A stretch of DNA of 51,701 nucleotides, from positions 1-51,701 of the forward strand of contig CABQAK010000011.1 in assembly GCA_902462065.1 (NCBI GenBank). The letters are read 5' to 3'. Made by a program: the position numbers and the translations under genes. The notes below the pieces were generated by a model. The model searched no databases and was not told the origin of the DNA. It saw only the letters and a list, made by a program, of their open reading frames with translations. Positions within the stretch are counted from its first letter, which is position 1. Every line of letters begins with the position of its first letter. The stretch comes from an uncultured Collinsella sp. GTDB lineage: Bacteria; Actinomycetota; Coriobacteriia; Coriobacteriales; Coriobacteriaceae. Shown piece after piece: positions 18,384 to 26,264 of the stretch.

Positions 18384-18416
18384 CTTCTATAGTAGAAGTT
18401 TTACGGTATATTGCAA
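18384..18416 (-). promoter_or_regulatory. Toxin-antitoxin promoter and operator
   Basis: On the minus strand: -35 TTGCAA (18411-18416), 16-bp spacer, -10 TACTAT (18389-18394). The -10 sits inside CTTCTA-N3-TAGAAG (18384-18398), a likely antitoxin operator giving self-repression. Confidence 0.65.
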
Positions 18417-18449
18417 GGACAAACTTGCGCAAATGTCTATTAATTCAGC

Positions 18450-19700
18450 TTAAATACGCTGTTTGGGCTCGGTGACGATGGCTCGGACGATGCGGGGGCG
18501 ATCGGTGAGGTCATGGACGATACGCACGTCCGAAAGGCCTGCCTGGCGACAGAGCTCGGCCGCGGCATCGAGGGCACCCTCGTAGAGCTCGCAGGCAAAC
18601 AGGCCGCCGGCGCGCAGCATGTAAGGCGCCGCATTGAGCAGGCGGCGGAAAATATCGAGGCCGTCGGCGCCGCCCTCAAGCGCCAGGTCGGGCTCGAAGT
18701 CCTTGACCTCGTGCGGCAGCGAGCGCATGACGTCGGTCGGGATGTAAGGCGGGTTGGAGACGAGCACATCAAAGGTGCCCCACTCTTCGCGGGGAATGGA
18801 ACTCACCAGGTTGGTGAGGCTAAAGGCAACCTCATCTGCCGTGAGGCCGAGGGCGTCGCGGTTTTTGGTGGCCAGATCGATGGCGCGCGGCTCGATATCG
18901 GTGGCGGTGCAGGTAACGTGGCCGCGGCGCTCCCAGGCAAGGGAGAGCGAAATGCAGCCCGTGCCGCAGCCGACCTCGAGAACGCGGGCAGTGCAGGGCT
19001 CGGTTGGGGCAGGCGCAGCGGCATCCTGAGCTGAAGCCGTCTCCTGGCCGGCACCCTCGATGGCGATGCCGTATTCGTCGAGCTCGGACTCGGCGGCTTC
19101 CGCGGCTTCGGCTTCTGCTGCCTGCGCGGCGGCTTCCTCGGCCTCGCGGTCGGCCAGTTCCTCGGCATAGGCACGGCTGCCCAGTACGTCGCCGCCTAAC
19201 GCCGCCTCATCGGCAGCCGTCAGGTTAGCGGCACGGCGCTCGGCAGTCGCGCGCTCGTCGGCCAGCGCCGCCTCGGCTTTGCGGGCCTCTTCGACCTCAT
19301 CGTTCCAAGGCAGCTCAACACGCTGACGGGCAGCAGCCTCGGGGCTCAGCACCTCGGCATCCAGATAATTGAGGACTTCCTCGACGAGCATCTCGGTCTC
19401 GGGGCGCGGAATGAGCACACCGGGGGCGCACGCGACGTCGATCATGCGAAACTGCGTGCTGCCGGTGATGTATTGCAGCGGCTCGCCCTTAGCGCGGCGG
19501 ACAACGGCCGCATGCATGGTCTCGAGCTGGGCCGCGTTAAGCGTCTCGTCCATACGCATATATAGGTCAATGCGCGCCAGGCCCGTGGCGGCGCACAGCA
19601 GCCACTCGGCAGAAAGACGGGGGTGCTCCTCGCCGCGCTCGGCCAGGTACTCCTTGGTCCACTCGAGACAACGCTTGATGGTCCAGATCTCGTTTGCCAT
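18450..19700 (-). CDS. prmC: Peptide chain release factor N5-glutamine methyltransferase with large insertion
   Basis: 416-aa SAM-dependent enzyme that methylates the GGQ glutamine of release factors. The N-terminal RF-binding helices are followed by GVLIPRPETEMLVEE (about 94-108), motif I VLEVGCGTGCIS (about 240-251) and the catalytic NPPY (316-319). Between RPETE and motif I, normally about 20 residues apart, lies a ~120-residue insertion (about 117-236) rich in Ala and Glu, probably helical or disordered. The ATG at 19700 has GGAGG 6 nt upstream. The substrate gene prfA is upstream on the same strand, but a 0.6-kb gap separates them. Confidence 0.93.
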   Translation of the reverse strand: MANEIWTIKRCLEWTKEYLAERGEEHPRLSAEWLLCAATGLARIDLYMRMDETLNAAQLETMHAAVVRRAKGEPLQYITGSTQFRMIDVACAPGVLIPRPETEMLVEEVLNYLDAEVLSPEAAARQRVELPWNDEVEEARKAEAALADERATAERRAANLTAADEAALGGDVLGSRAYAEELADREAEEAAAQAAEAEAAEAAESELDEYGIAIEGAGQETASAQDAAAPAPTEPCTARVLEVGCGTGCISLSLAWERRGHVTCTATDIEPRAIDLATKNRDALGLTADEVAFSLTNLVSSIPREEWGTFDVLVSNPPYIPTDVMRSLPHEVKDFEPDLALEGGADGLDIFRRLLNAAPYMLRAGGLFACELYEGALDAAAELCRQAGLSDVRIVHDLTDRPRIVRAIVTEPKQRI

Positions 19701-20160
19701 GGGGCCCTCCCCTCTTAAGCGCCGGACGGCGCGCGAATGTCGGAGCAGATTGTACGCGAGGCCAACGCTTGGCAAGGGGCGATTGAAGGCGATTATCGAG
19801 AATCAGCCCAGAATTTTGCTTGGAACCTGCCTGAAATGTTCATTCGTCGACGTCTAAATCTGCATTCGTCAAGCTTTTGGCAAGGTTGACCCAAAACTGA
19901 CCAATATCTAACCAAGAACTTGCCACATTGCTTGACGCGCGACGCGGTAAAAATCACCCCGCGACTTCTTGAACGATTTTTCGAGCAATATTTTCAATTG
20001 CAGATGAAGGCTGCTGATTACTTTAAGCAGTTAGACAGCTTAATTTCTAACAAAGCAGATTAAATAAACTCGAAAAGTAATTTACCCAACCTAGTCATTT
20101 AAGAACGTCCCCAATGACTACCCCGCATCCGGAGCAAGGCAACGCCGCAGGTAGAGGGCG
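19701..20160. other. AT-rich gap between prfA and prmC
   Basis: No gene was recognised. From about 19800 to 20100 the composition is clearly more AT-rich than the flanks. At 20092-20120 TAGTCATT and AATGACTA form a hairpin whose loop contains GTCCCC. No clear promoter for prmC could be chosen, although the AT-rich stretch offers many weak possibilities. It could be decayed DNA or the regulatory leader of prmC. Confidence 0.35.
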
Positions 20161-20307
20161 GACAGCGAAAACGCCCCTAAGCGAGCAAGGTGACGTGAAA
20201 GAGGAGGGAAGCGTACTTCGGTACGCGACCGACGATTGAACGTCAGATTGCCGCTTAGGGGCGTTTGCAGCGTCGAGCAGTTACGGCGTTTGGTAAAACG
20301 CCGTAAC
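20161..20307. repeat. Structured dispersed element, family 1, copy B1
   Basis: Stem P1 here is 15 bp and perfect: AAACGCCCCTAAGCG (20169-20183) with CGCTTAGGGGCGTTT (20252-20266). Inside are GCAAGGTGACGTGAAAGAGG, the hairpin GCGTAC-TTCG-GTACGC, and GATTGAACGTCAGATTG, where TGACGT pairs with ACGTCA. GCAGCGTCGA and the end hairpin GTTACGGCGTTT...AAACGCCGTAAC follow. The last base touches the prfA stop codon (20308-20310). Confidence 0.85.
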
Positions 20308-21375
20308 TTAAACGGCCTGTGCCAGCTTCTCGGCTCGCTCGGCGGCGGCGAGCGCCTCGATGACGGTACCGAGCTGATCGCCCAGAAGGACGCCGTTGTA
20401 GGTAGAGTTGAAGCCGATACGGTGATCGGTCACGCGGTCCTGGGGCTGGTTGTAAGTACGGATCTTCTCGGAACGGTTGCCGTGGCCGATCTGGCTCTGG
20501 CGCTCGGCACCGAGCTCGGCCTGCTGCTTCTCGAGTTCCATCTCGTACAGACGGGCGCGCAGCATCTGCATGCAGACCTCGCGGTTCTGGATCTGGGAAC
20601 GCTGCTCCTGCGACTGCACCACGGTGTTGGTGGGCAGGTGGGTGATGCGCACGGCGGAGTAGGTGGTGTTAACGCACTGACCGCCAGGGCCGGAGGCGCA
20701 GTAGGTGTCGATGCGCAGGTCGGACTGGTTGATCTGGACGTCGATTTCCTCGGCCTCGGGAAGCACGGCTACGGTAGCCGTGGAGGTCTGAATGCGGCCC
20801 TGGGACTCGGTCTTGGGGACGCGCTGGACGCGGTGCACGCCGGACTCGAACTTCATGACGGAGTAAACGCGGTCGCCCTCGACCTTGAACTCAATGGACT
20901 TAAAGCCGCCGGCCTCGCTGGGGCTGGAATCGAGCACGGTGGTCTTCCAGCCGCGCGACTCGCAAAAGCGCTGATACATCTTGTACAGGTCGCCGGCGAA
21001 GATGGCCGCCTCGTCGCCACCGGCGGCGGAGCGAATCTCGACGATGGTGTTCTTGTCGTCGTTGGGGTCGCTCGGAATGAGCATGTACTTGATGTCTTCC
21101 TCGAGCTGGGGGAGCTTGGCCTCGTTTTCGGAGATGTCCATCTGGAGCATCTCCTTCTCATCGGCATCGGTGGTATCGTGCAGCATTTCCTTGGCAGCCT
21201 CGATGTCATCGAGCGCGCCGATGTACTCGCGCGAGGCGGCAATGAGGTCGGACTGGTGCGCGTACTCCTTGTTGAGACGCGTGAACTCCTTGATATCGGA
21301 GGCGACGGCCGGGTCAGAAAGCTTCTTCTCGAGCTCCTCGTAGGCCTTGATAATCTTTTCGAGCTTGTCGCGCAT
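20308..21375 (-). CDS. prfA: Peptide chain release factor 1
   Basis: 355-aa class I release factor for UAA and UAG. The GGQ loop (CASGPGGQCVNTTYSAVRIT) and the stop-reading tripeptide region (RVPKTESQGRIQTST) are present; the tripeptide is PKT, fitting the RF1 PxT pattern rather than the SPF of RF2. AAAGGAG lies 8 nt before the ATG. Its stop is TAA. The modifying enzyme PrmC is encoded further downstream on the same strand. Confidence 0.97.
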   Translation of the reverse strand: MRDKLEKIIKAYEELEKKLSDPAVASDIKEFTRLNKEYAHQSDLIAASREYIGALDDIEAAKEMLHDTTDADEKEMLQMDISENEAKLPQLEEDIKYMLIPSDPNDDKNTIVEIRSAAGGDEAAIFAGDLYKMYQRFCESRGWKTTVLDSSPSEAGGFKSIEFKVEGDRVYSVMKFESGVHRVQRVPKTESQGRIQTSTATVAVLPEAEEIDVQINQSDLRIDTYCASGPGGQCVNTTYSAVRITHLPTNTVVQSQEQRSQIQNREVCMQMLRARLYEMELEKQQAELGAERQSQIGHGNRSEKIRTYNQPQDRVTDHRIGFNSTYNGVLLGDQLGTVIEALAAAERAEKLAQAV

Positions 21376-21570
21376 GGCGGGACTCCTTTATATGCGTGAA
21401 GGTGAAAATCGGCAGAGTTGATGGGGCGCGCGGCGCCACTGCGGGGGTAAGCCCGGCTAGAACATGTCGATCTTCAGATACATGCGCATCCCTTCGCGTA
21501 TGGGGTACATAGTTGCGGTCTAACCCATATATGATAGCGTGCGCAGGCAAACCTGCATATAACCCGCACG

Positions 21571-21605
21571 GAATCCGACAAAGGGACAGTCCCTTTGTCA
21601 GATTC
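21571..21605. repeat. Palindromic repeat, family 3, copy 1
   Basis: GAATC-c-GACAAAGGGAC-a-GTCCCTTTGTC-a-GATTC. The last base overlaps the stop codon of the minus-strand M20 peptidase gene. Same core as copies at 28275, 34516, 36063 and 45590. Confidence 0.85.
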
Positions 21606-23020
21606 TAGAGCTTGTGGAGCAGGGCGATGAGGAAGCGGACACCCTGGAGGTAGGCGCGGCGGGTGATGCGCTCGTTGGTGCCGTGGACGCCGCGATCACA
21701 CTCGTCGTCATCAACCACAAAGGCCGAGAAGCGAATGCACTCAGGGCAAATGTGCTGGTAGTTGGCAGCGTCGGTCGCACCGATCACGGTCGAGGGCACA
21801 ATTGCCACTGGCTCGAATGATCCGTTTTCCTCCATCCCCTTTGGATCACGGAAATAGCGGGCGGCGATGGAGCGAACCGCCTCGAGTCCCGGTCCGCCGA
21901 TGCGCGGAGACGGCGAGGGTTCGGAGCTGCCAGGGCCGAGCTCGACCTCGACACGGTCGGCGAGCCCCGCCTCGGCAACGGCGACGCAGCAGCGGGCCAC
22001 GACATCGGCCACGCTCGTGCCCTCGAGCATACGGAAATTGATATTGGCCCACATATCCTGCGGCATTACGTTGGCGCCGGTGCTGCCACCCTCGATCTGC
22101 GTGGGCGCGCAGGTGGTCGTCACCAGCGGATAGAGCTTCTTGCTGGCGAGGCACTCGCGGACAATGGCATCCCCGTTGGCGGCAATTTCATCGGCCGTGT
22201 AGAGCCCCAACTCGACGAGTTGGGCGGCAAGCAAGTCGGTCACGCGCGTCGGCCACTCGATATCGCAGATTGCGGTGATGGCACGGCTCAGCACCTCGAG
22301 CGATGTGCCGCCGTAGGGGTTGGACGAATGCCCGCCCTCACTCTTCGTCTTGAGCACAATATCGGCATAGCCCTTCTCGGCAAGGTCGGCATGCATAAGC
22401 CAGCCCTCGCCCGCGCTGTACTCGGCAGCCGGAACGATGCGGTAGTCGCCCTCGTCGATCAGGAACTCGAGCTCAACACCGCGCTCCTCGAGCGCGCGGC
22501 CGATGGCGCCTGCGCCGTACTGCGTAGTCTCCTCGTCCTGGCCAAAGGCCAGGAGCAGCGTGCGCTCGTGCTGCCAACCGTGCGCCAGCGCATACTCAAC
22601 CGCCTCGAGAATGCCTGCGACCTGGTCCTTCATGTCGATTGCGCCGCGGCCCCAAATGTAGGTATCGTCCACGTGCCCGCTAAAGGGGGCGTGCGTCCAA
22701 TCGTCCTCGGTACCCGGCACCACGGGGACCACGTCCATGTGGCCCATGAGCATAATGGGCTTGAGGGCAGGGTCGGAACCGCTAAGCGTCACCAATAGCG
22801 AATGATCGATAAGCTCGACCTCGCCCGCCGCGAACACGTGCGGCCAAGCCTGCTGCATATACGCGCGCAGGTCGTCGAACGGCTGCCAGTCCACCGCCTC
22901 GGCATCCATGCTCGAGACGGTCGGAAACGACAGCACACGGCCCAGGCGCTCGCATGCGCCGGCCTTGTCCAAATCGGCAAAATCATCCTCATGCGCAAAG
23001 AAGCGCCAAACCTCGGCCAT
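21605..23020 (-). CDS. M20 family metallopeptidase
   Basis: 471-aa dizinc peptidase or carboxypeptidase-like enzyme. Zinc and catalytic residues: GHMDVVPV (His94, Asp96), GRGAIDMKDQ, and DEE in FGQDEETTQ; the lid domain carries GGHSSNP. Ile-Gly-Ala-Thr-Asp-Ala near the end precedes the last histidine ligand region. The ATG at 23020 has AAAGGA about 5 nt upstream. It follows the amino-acid ABC ATPase gene by 72 nt, so the operon couples uptake with peptide or acyl-amino-acid hydrolysis; the real substrate is unknown. Residues about 391-402 (DPKGMEENGSFE) are encoded by DNA that also resembles an intergenic hairpin at 37623. Confidence 0.88.
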   Translation of the reverse strand: MAEVWRFFAHEDDFADLDKAGACERLGRVLSFPTVSSMDAEAVDWQPFDDLRAYMQQAWPHVFAAGEVELIDHSLLVTLSGSDPALKPIMLMGHMDVVPVVPGTEDDWTHAPFSGHVDDTYIWGRGAIDMKDQVAGILEAVEYALAHGWQHERTLLLAFGQDEETTQYGAGAIGRALEERGVELEFLIDEGDYRIVPAAEYSAGEGWLMHADLAEKGYADIVLKTKSEGGHSSNPYGGTSLEVLSRAITAICDIEWPTRVTDLLAAQLVELGLYTADEIAANGDAIVRECLASKKLYPLVTTTCAPTQIEGGSTGANVMPQDMWANINFRMLEGTSVADVVARCCVAVAEAGLADRVEVELGPGSSEPSPSPRIGGPGLEAVRSIAARYFRDPKGMEENGSFEPVAIVPSTVIGATDAANYQHICPECIRFSAFVVDDDECDRGVHGTNERITRRAYLQGVRFLIALLHKL

Positions 23021-23092
23021 GACATCCTTTCGATTGTGATGACGAGGGCCGCCCCACCGGAGCGGCCCTGCCACATAAGCGCTTGCGGTCGG

Positions 23093-23878
23093 TTATTTGT
23101 CCTCGAGATAACGCGAGAGGAACTCGCGGGTGCGCTGGTGCTTGGGGTTGCCGAAGAGCTCGGCCGGCGCGGCATCCTCGAGGACCACGCCCTTGTCCAT
23201 AAAGACCACGCGGTCGGACACCGTGCGGGCAAAGGCCATCTCGTGCGTGACGACGACCATGGTCATGCCGTCGGCAGCGAGCTTGCGCATGACCTCGAGC
23301 ACCTCTCCCACGATCTCGGGGTCGAGTGCGGAGGTCGGCTCGTCGAACAGCATGATCTGCGGATTCATGCATAGGGCACGAGCGATGGCAACGCGCTGCT
23401 TTTGGCCGCCGGACAGGCGACCCACGGCGGCGTGCGCGAACTTCTCGAGCCCCACGCTCGTCAGATGCTCCATCGCGACCTTCTCGGCCTCGGCCTTGCT
23501 CATCTTTTTGAGCGTGACGGGCGCGAGCGTGCAGTTGTCGAGCACATCCATGTTGTTGAACAGGTTAAAGCCCTGGAACACCATGCCGATGTCCTCGCGC
23601 AGCTTGTTGATGTTGCAGCGCTCGGCCGTGAGGTCCTGGCCGTGGAACCAAATGTGGCCCGCGTCCGGGGTCTCGAGCAGGTTGAGGCAGCGCAGGAAGG
23701 TCGACTTGCCCGAACCCGAGGCGCCGATGATGGTGACGACCTCGCCGGGATTGACGGACAGGTCGATGCCCTTGAGTACCTCGAGCGAGCCGAAGCTCTT
23801 GCGCAGGCCCTCGACGCGGATGAGCGGCTCATTGGTCTGTGCGGCGGCCGCAACGCCGGTAATGGCGGTATCTGCCAT
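23093..23878 (-). CDS. Amino-acid ABC transporter ATP-binding protein
   Basis: 261-aa cytoplasmic ATPase of the polar amino-acid (GlnQ/HisP) group. Walker A GASGSGKS, Q-loop MVFQGFNLF, signature LSGGQKQR, Walker B IMLFDEPTSALDPE and switch His (VVVTHEM) are all intact. The chosen ATG at 23878 has GAGGAG 8 nt before it; a longer frame to 23953 overlaps the permease gene. It lies third in the order binding protein - permease - ATPase - M20 peptidase. Confidence 0.95.
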   Translation of the reverse strand: MADTAITGVAAAAQTNEPLIRVEGLRKSFGSLEVLKGIDLSVNPGEVVTIIGASGSGKSTFLRCLNLLETPDAGHIWFHGQDLTAERCNINKLREDIGMVFQGFNLFNNMDVLDNCTLAPVTLKKMSKAEAEKVAMEHLTSVGLEKFAHAAVGRLSGGQKQRVAIARALCMNPQIMLFDEPTSALDPEIVGEVLEVMRKLAADGMTMVVVTHEMAFARTVSDRVVFMDKGVVLEDAAPAELFGNPKHQRTREFLSRYLEDK

Positions 23879-23900
23879 GATAATTCTCCTCGTCTTGAGC

Positions 23901-25049
23901 CTAGTTGGAGCTGGGCAGCGTGACCGGAGCCTCGGCGCCGAGCTTTTTGCCAAAGGCCTCGAGCAGGCGGCTCGCCACGAGCGTCAGGATCAGGTAGACC
24001 ACGAGCGCCACGCAGTAGACCTCCATCTGGCGGTAGTACACGCCGGCGACGGTGGTGGTGGCGTACATAAGGTCGAACACGCCGATGACCGAAAGCACCG
24101 ACGAATCCTTGATGTTGATGATGAGCTCGTTGGTGAGCGCCGGAATCGCGTTTTTAATGCCCTGGGGGAACACGACTTTGCGCATAGCTTGCCACTGCGA
24201 CAGGCCCAGCGAGCGTGCTGCCTCGGCCTGGCCGGGATCGATAGACTCGATGCCGCCGCGCAGGACCTCCATCATGTAGGCGGTGGAGTTGAGCGAGATG
24301 GTGACGAGGCCGGCGGTGAAGGTGCTCCAGATCTGGTTGGCCTGGGCGGTCTCGAAGCCCATGCCGCGCAAAACGGTGAAGCCCGCGTAATAGATGAGCA
24401 GGCCCTGGACCATCATGGGCGTGCCGCGCACGATGGTGGAGTAGACGGTCGCAAAGCCGCGGCCAATGCTCTTAAAGAAGCGCACCAGGTCGTTATCCAC
24501 GCGGTCGAAGGTCTGAATACGCAGGAACACAAAGAGCAGTGCCAGGAAGAATGCGATGACAGTGCCGAAGGTGGCAAGCGCGATGGTGATCTCGATACCG
24601 CGAATGAAGAAGTCGCCGCTCTTGTAGGTCATGTAGACCAGGCTCGACAAAAAGTCGCTGGGGTTGGAATCCGAGACAATGCTCACCTGCACCAGGTCGA
24701 TAAACGACATGACGCAGCGGTCGATAGAGAAAACTGCCGCGATGGCGACCACGACGTAGCTGCCTAAGCGTGCTCCACGACGGAAACGCTCGGATGCGAA
24801 CGGCGACTTTTCGCGATAGTCGCTCCAGTGCATAAGCTTGGTGACCAGCGCCGCCGCCGACACGACGAGCCACGCCCACAGGATTGCCCAAAGGCAATCT
24901 TGGAACACGCCCGTGGGAGCCAAGAAGCTCAGCGGCGTGGGGTTGCGCTGGCTAAACGTCAGGCCGAGCGCCGCGATAACGCTCGTGCCCAGGTATACAT
25001 AACGGTGGTCGGCCTTGATAAAGGAGGCCAGGCGATTGATGGTTTTCAT
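23901..25049 (-). CDS. Amino-acid ABC transporter permease
   Basis: 382-aa membrane protein of the HisM/GlnP family. The ATPase-docking EAA loop is clear (EAARSLGLSQWQAMRKVVFP, about 291-310). The N-terminal ~130 residues add about three extra membrane segments to the usual five-helix core that starts near GIEITIALATFGTV. GGGAGG lies 5 nt upstream of the ATG. It begins 9 nt after the binding-protein stop. Only one permease gene is present, so it probably works as a homodimer. Confidence 0.94.
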   Translation of the reverse strand: MKTINRLASFIKADHRYVYLGTSVIAALGLTFSQRNPTPLSFLAPTGVFQDCLWAILWAWLVVSAAALVTKLMHWSDYREKSPFASERFRRGARLGSYVVVAIAAVFSIDRCVMSFIDLVQVSIVSDSNPSDFLSSLVYMTYKSGDFFIRGIEITIALATFGTVIAFFLALLFVFLRIQTFDRVDNDLVRFFKSIGRGFATVYSTIVRGTPMMVQGLLIYYAGFTVLRGMGFETAQANQIWSTFTAGLVTISLNSTAYMMEVLRGGIESIDPGQAEAARSLGLSQWQAMRKVVFPQGIKNAIPALTNELIINIKDSSVLSVIGVFDLMYATTTVAGVYYRQMEVYCVALVVYLILTLVASRLLEAFGKKLGAEAPVTLPSSN

Positions 25050-25058
25050 GCTGCCTCC

Positions 25059-25985
25059 CTATGCCGGCTGACGGTCGAGGCACGCGTCCCACATTTGGTC
25101 GCGCTCCTCTTGGCTAATGCCCTTGAGTGTCTTGTCGATGAGCTTAAGCAGCTTGTCCGAGCCCTTGCGGCAGCCGACGTTTGCCGCGACCTCCTGCTTA
25201 AAGCCCTCGCCCTCGGCAAATTGAATCGGCACGATGCCCGGGTTTTGGGCCATATAGCCCTTCTCGTTCTCGGTGTTATAGGTCACGGCGTCGCACGTGC
25301 CCTGCAGCAGGTTCGAAAACACCGTGGGAACCGAATCGACCGGGTTCTTGTGGACAACGCCCGGGATCTCGTCGATGACGGTATCGAGCATGGTGTCCTT
25401 TTGGCCGAGCACCGTGGCACCGCTGAAGTCGCTGAGCTTGGTGGCGTTTTGGTAGGGCGAGCCCTCTTTTACGAACAGGCCAAAGTAGCCGATAAAGTAC
25501 GGGTCGGAAAAGCCGACGGACTCCTCGCGCTCGGGCGTGGCGCTCATGCCGGCGATGATGAGGTCGATCTGCCCGTTGTTGAGCGAATCGATAAGACCCG
25601 AGAAGCTCTGCTTGACGGCAACGGGCTCGCCACCGAGGGCCTTGCAGACGATCTTGGCGATCTGCACGTCGTAACCATCGGCATAGGCGCCCTGCACGTT
25701 GTCGATGGGGATGGTGTACTCGCTGGCTTCGGAGACCTGCCAGTCGTACGGGGCGTAGGCCGCCTCCATGCCGATGCGGATCTTGTCCTTGCCAATCACG
25801 GAATCGGACAGGTCGTCGCGACCGCCGCCCGTCGTGGGCTGAACTACTTCCAGCGTGGAGGGGCGCTGGCAACCGGCAAGTGCGCCGGCGACGACAGAAG
25901 CGCTCGCAGCGAGAGCGCTACCCAAAAAGATGCGACGACTGCACACCGGCTGGGCCTGCGCGCCGCATTGATGGGGAGAATGCAT
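25059..25985 (-). CDS. Amino-acid ABC transporter substrate-binding lipoprotein
   Basis: 308-aa extracellular solute-binding protein, family 3. The N-terminus has both a twin-arginine motif (SRRIFLGS, 17-24) and a lipobox (LAGC, Cys39), so it is probably exported folded by Tat and then lipid-anchored. The binding fold carries IRIGMEAAYAPYDW, DLIIAGMSATPEREE and FSDPYF, all usual in polar amino-acid binders. The ATG at 25985 has GGGAAGG upstream. First gene of the operon with permease, ATPase and M20 peptidase. Ligand not predictable. Confidence 0.93.
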   Translation of the reverse strand: MHSPHQCGAQAQPVCSRRIFLGSALAASASVVAGALAGCQRPSTLEVVQPTTGGGRDDLSDSVIGKDKIRIGMEAAYAPYDWQVSEASEYTIPIDNVQGAYADGYDVQIAKIVCKALGGEPVAVKQSFSGLIDSLNNGQIDLIIAGMSATPEREESVGFSDPYFIGYFGLFVKEGSPYQNATKLSDFSGATVLGQKDTMLDTVIDEIPGVVHKNPVDSVPTVFSNLLQGTCDAVTYNTENEKGYMAQNPGIVPIQFAEGEGFKQEVAANVGCRKGSDKLLKLIDKTLKGISQEERDQMWDACLDRQPA

Positions 25986-26120
25986 AATCTGCCTTCCCTG
26001 TTGAATCGTATGCTGACGACTTAACAGGATATACGCCAGCGACCAGCAGCGCAGCACAAGCTCGAAAAATTAATAGACACACGGTAGTCATTGGGGACGT
26101 CGATGTTTTGGCAATGCCGG

Positions 26121-26262
26121 CGAGCGACGTCCAGAGCGAACAAGTGGCATGAAAAAGGCAAGGCATGACCAGAAGGTCTATGCCGTGCCTTTTGAATGAC
26201 AAATTGTCGCTCTGGGTGGCGCGCAGCGTCGACCGGCCCGCCGTTCGTTAGAACGGCGGAAC
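26121..26262. repeat. Structured dispersed element, family 1, copy A2
   Basis: Close relative of A1. P1 is CCAGAGCGA (26131-26139) with TCGCTCTGG (26207-26215): two adjacent base pairs differ from A1 and both remain paired. Inner hairpin has loop AGAA; TGAAAAAGG and TTTTGAATGACA are kept. End hairpin is CCGCCGTTC-GTTA-GAACGGCGG (26238-26259), wholly different from A1 yet perfectly paired. It ends 2-5 nt from the stop of the aldose epimerase-like gene. Confidence 0.82.
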
Positions 26263-26264
26263 CT

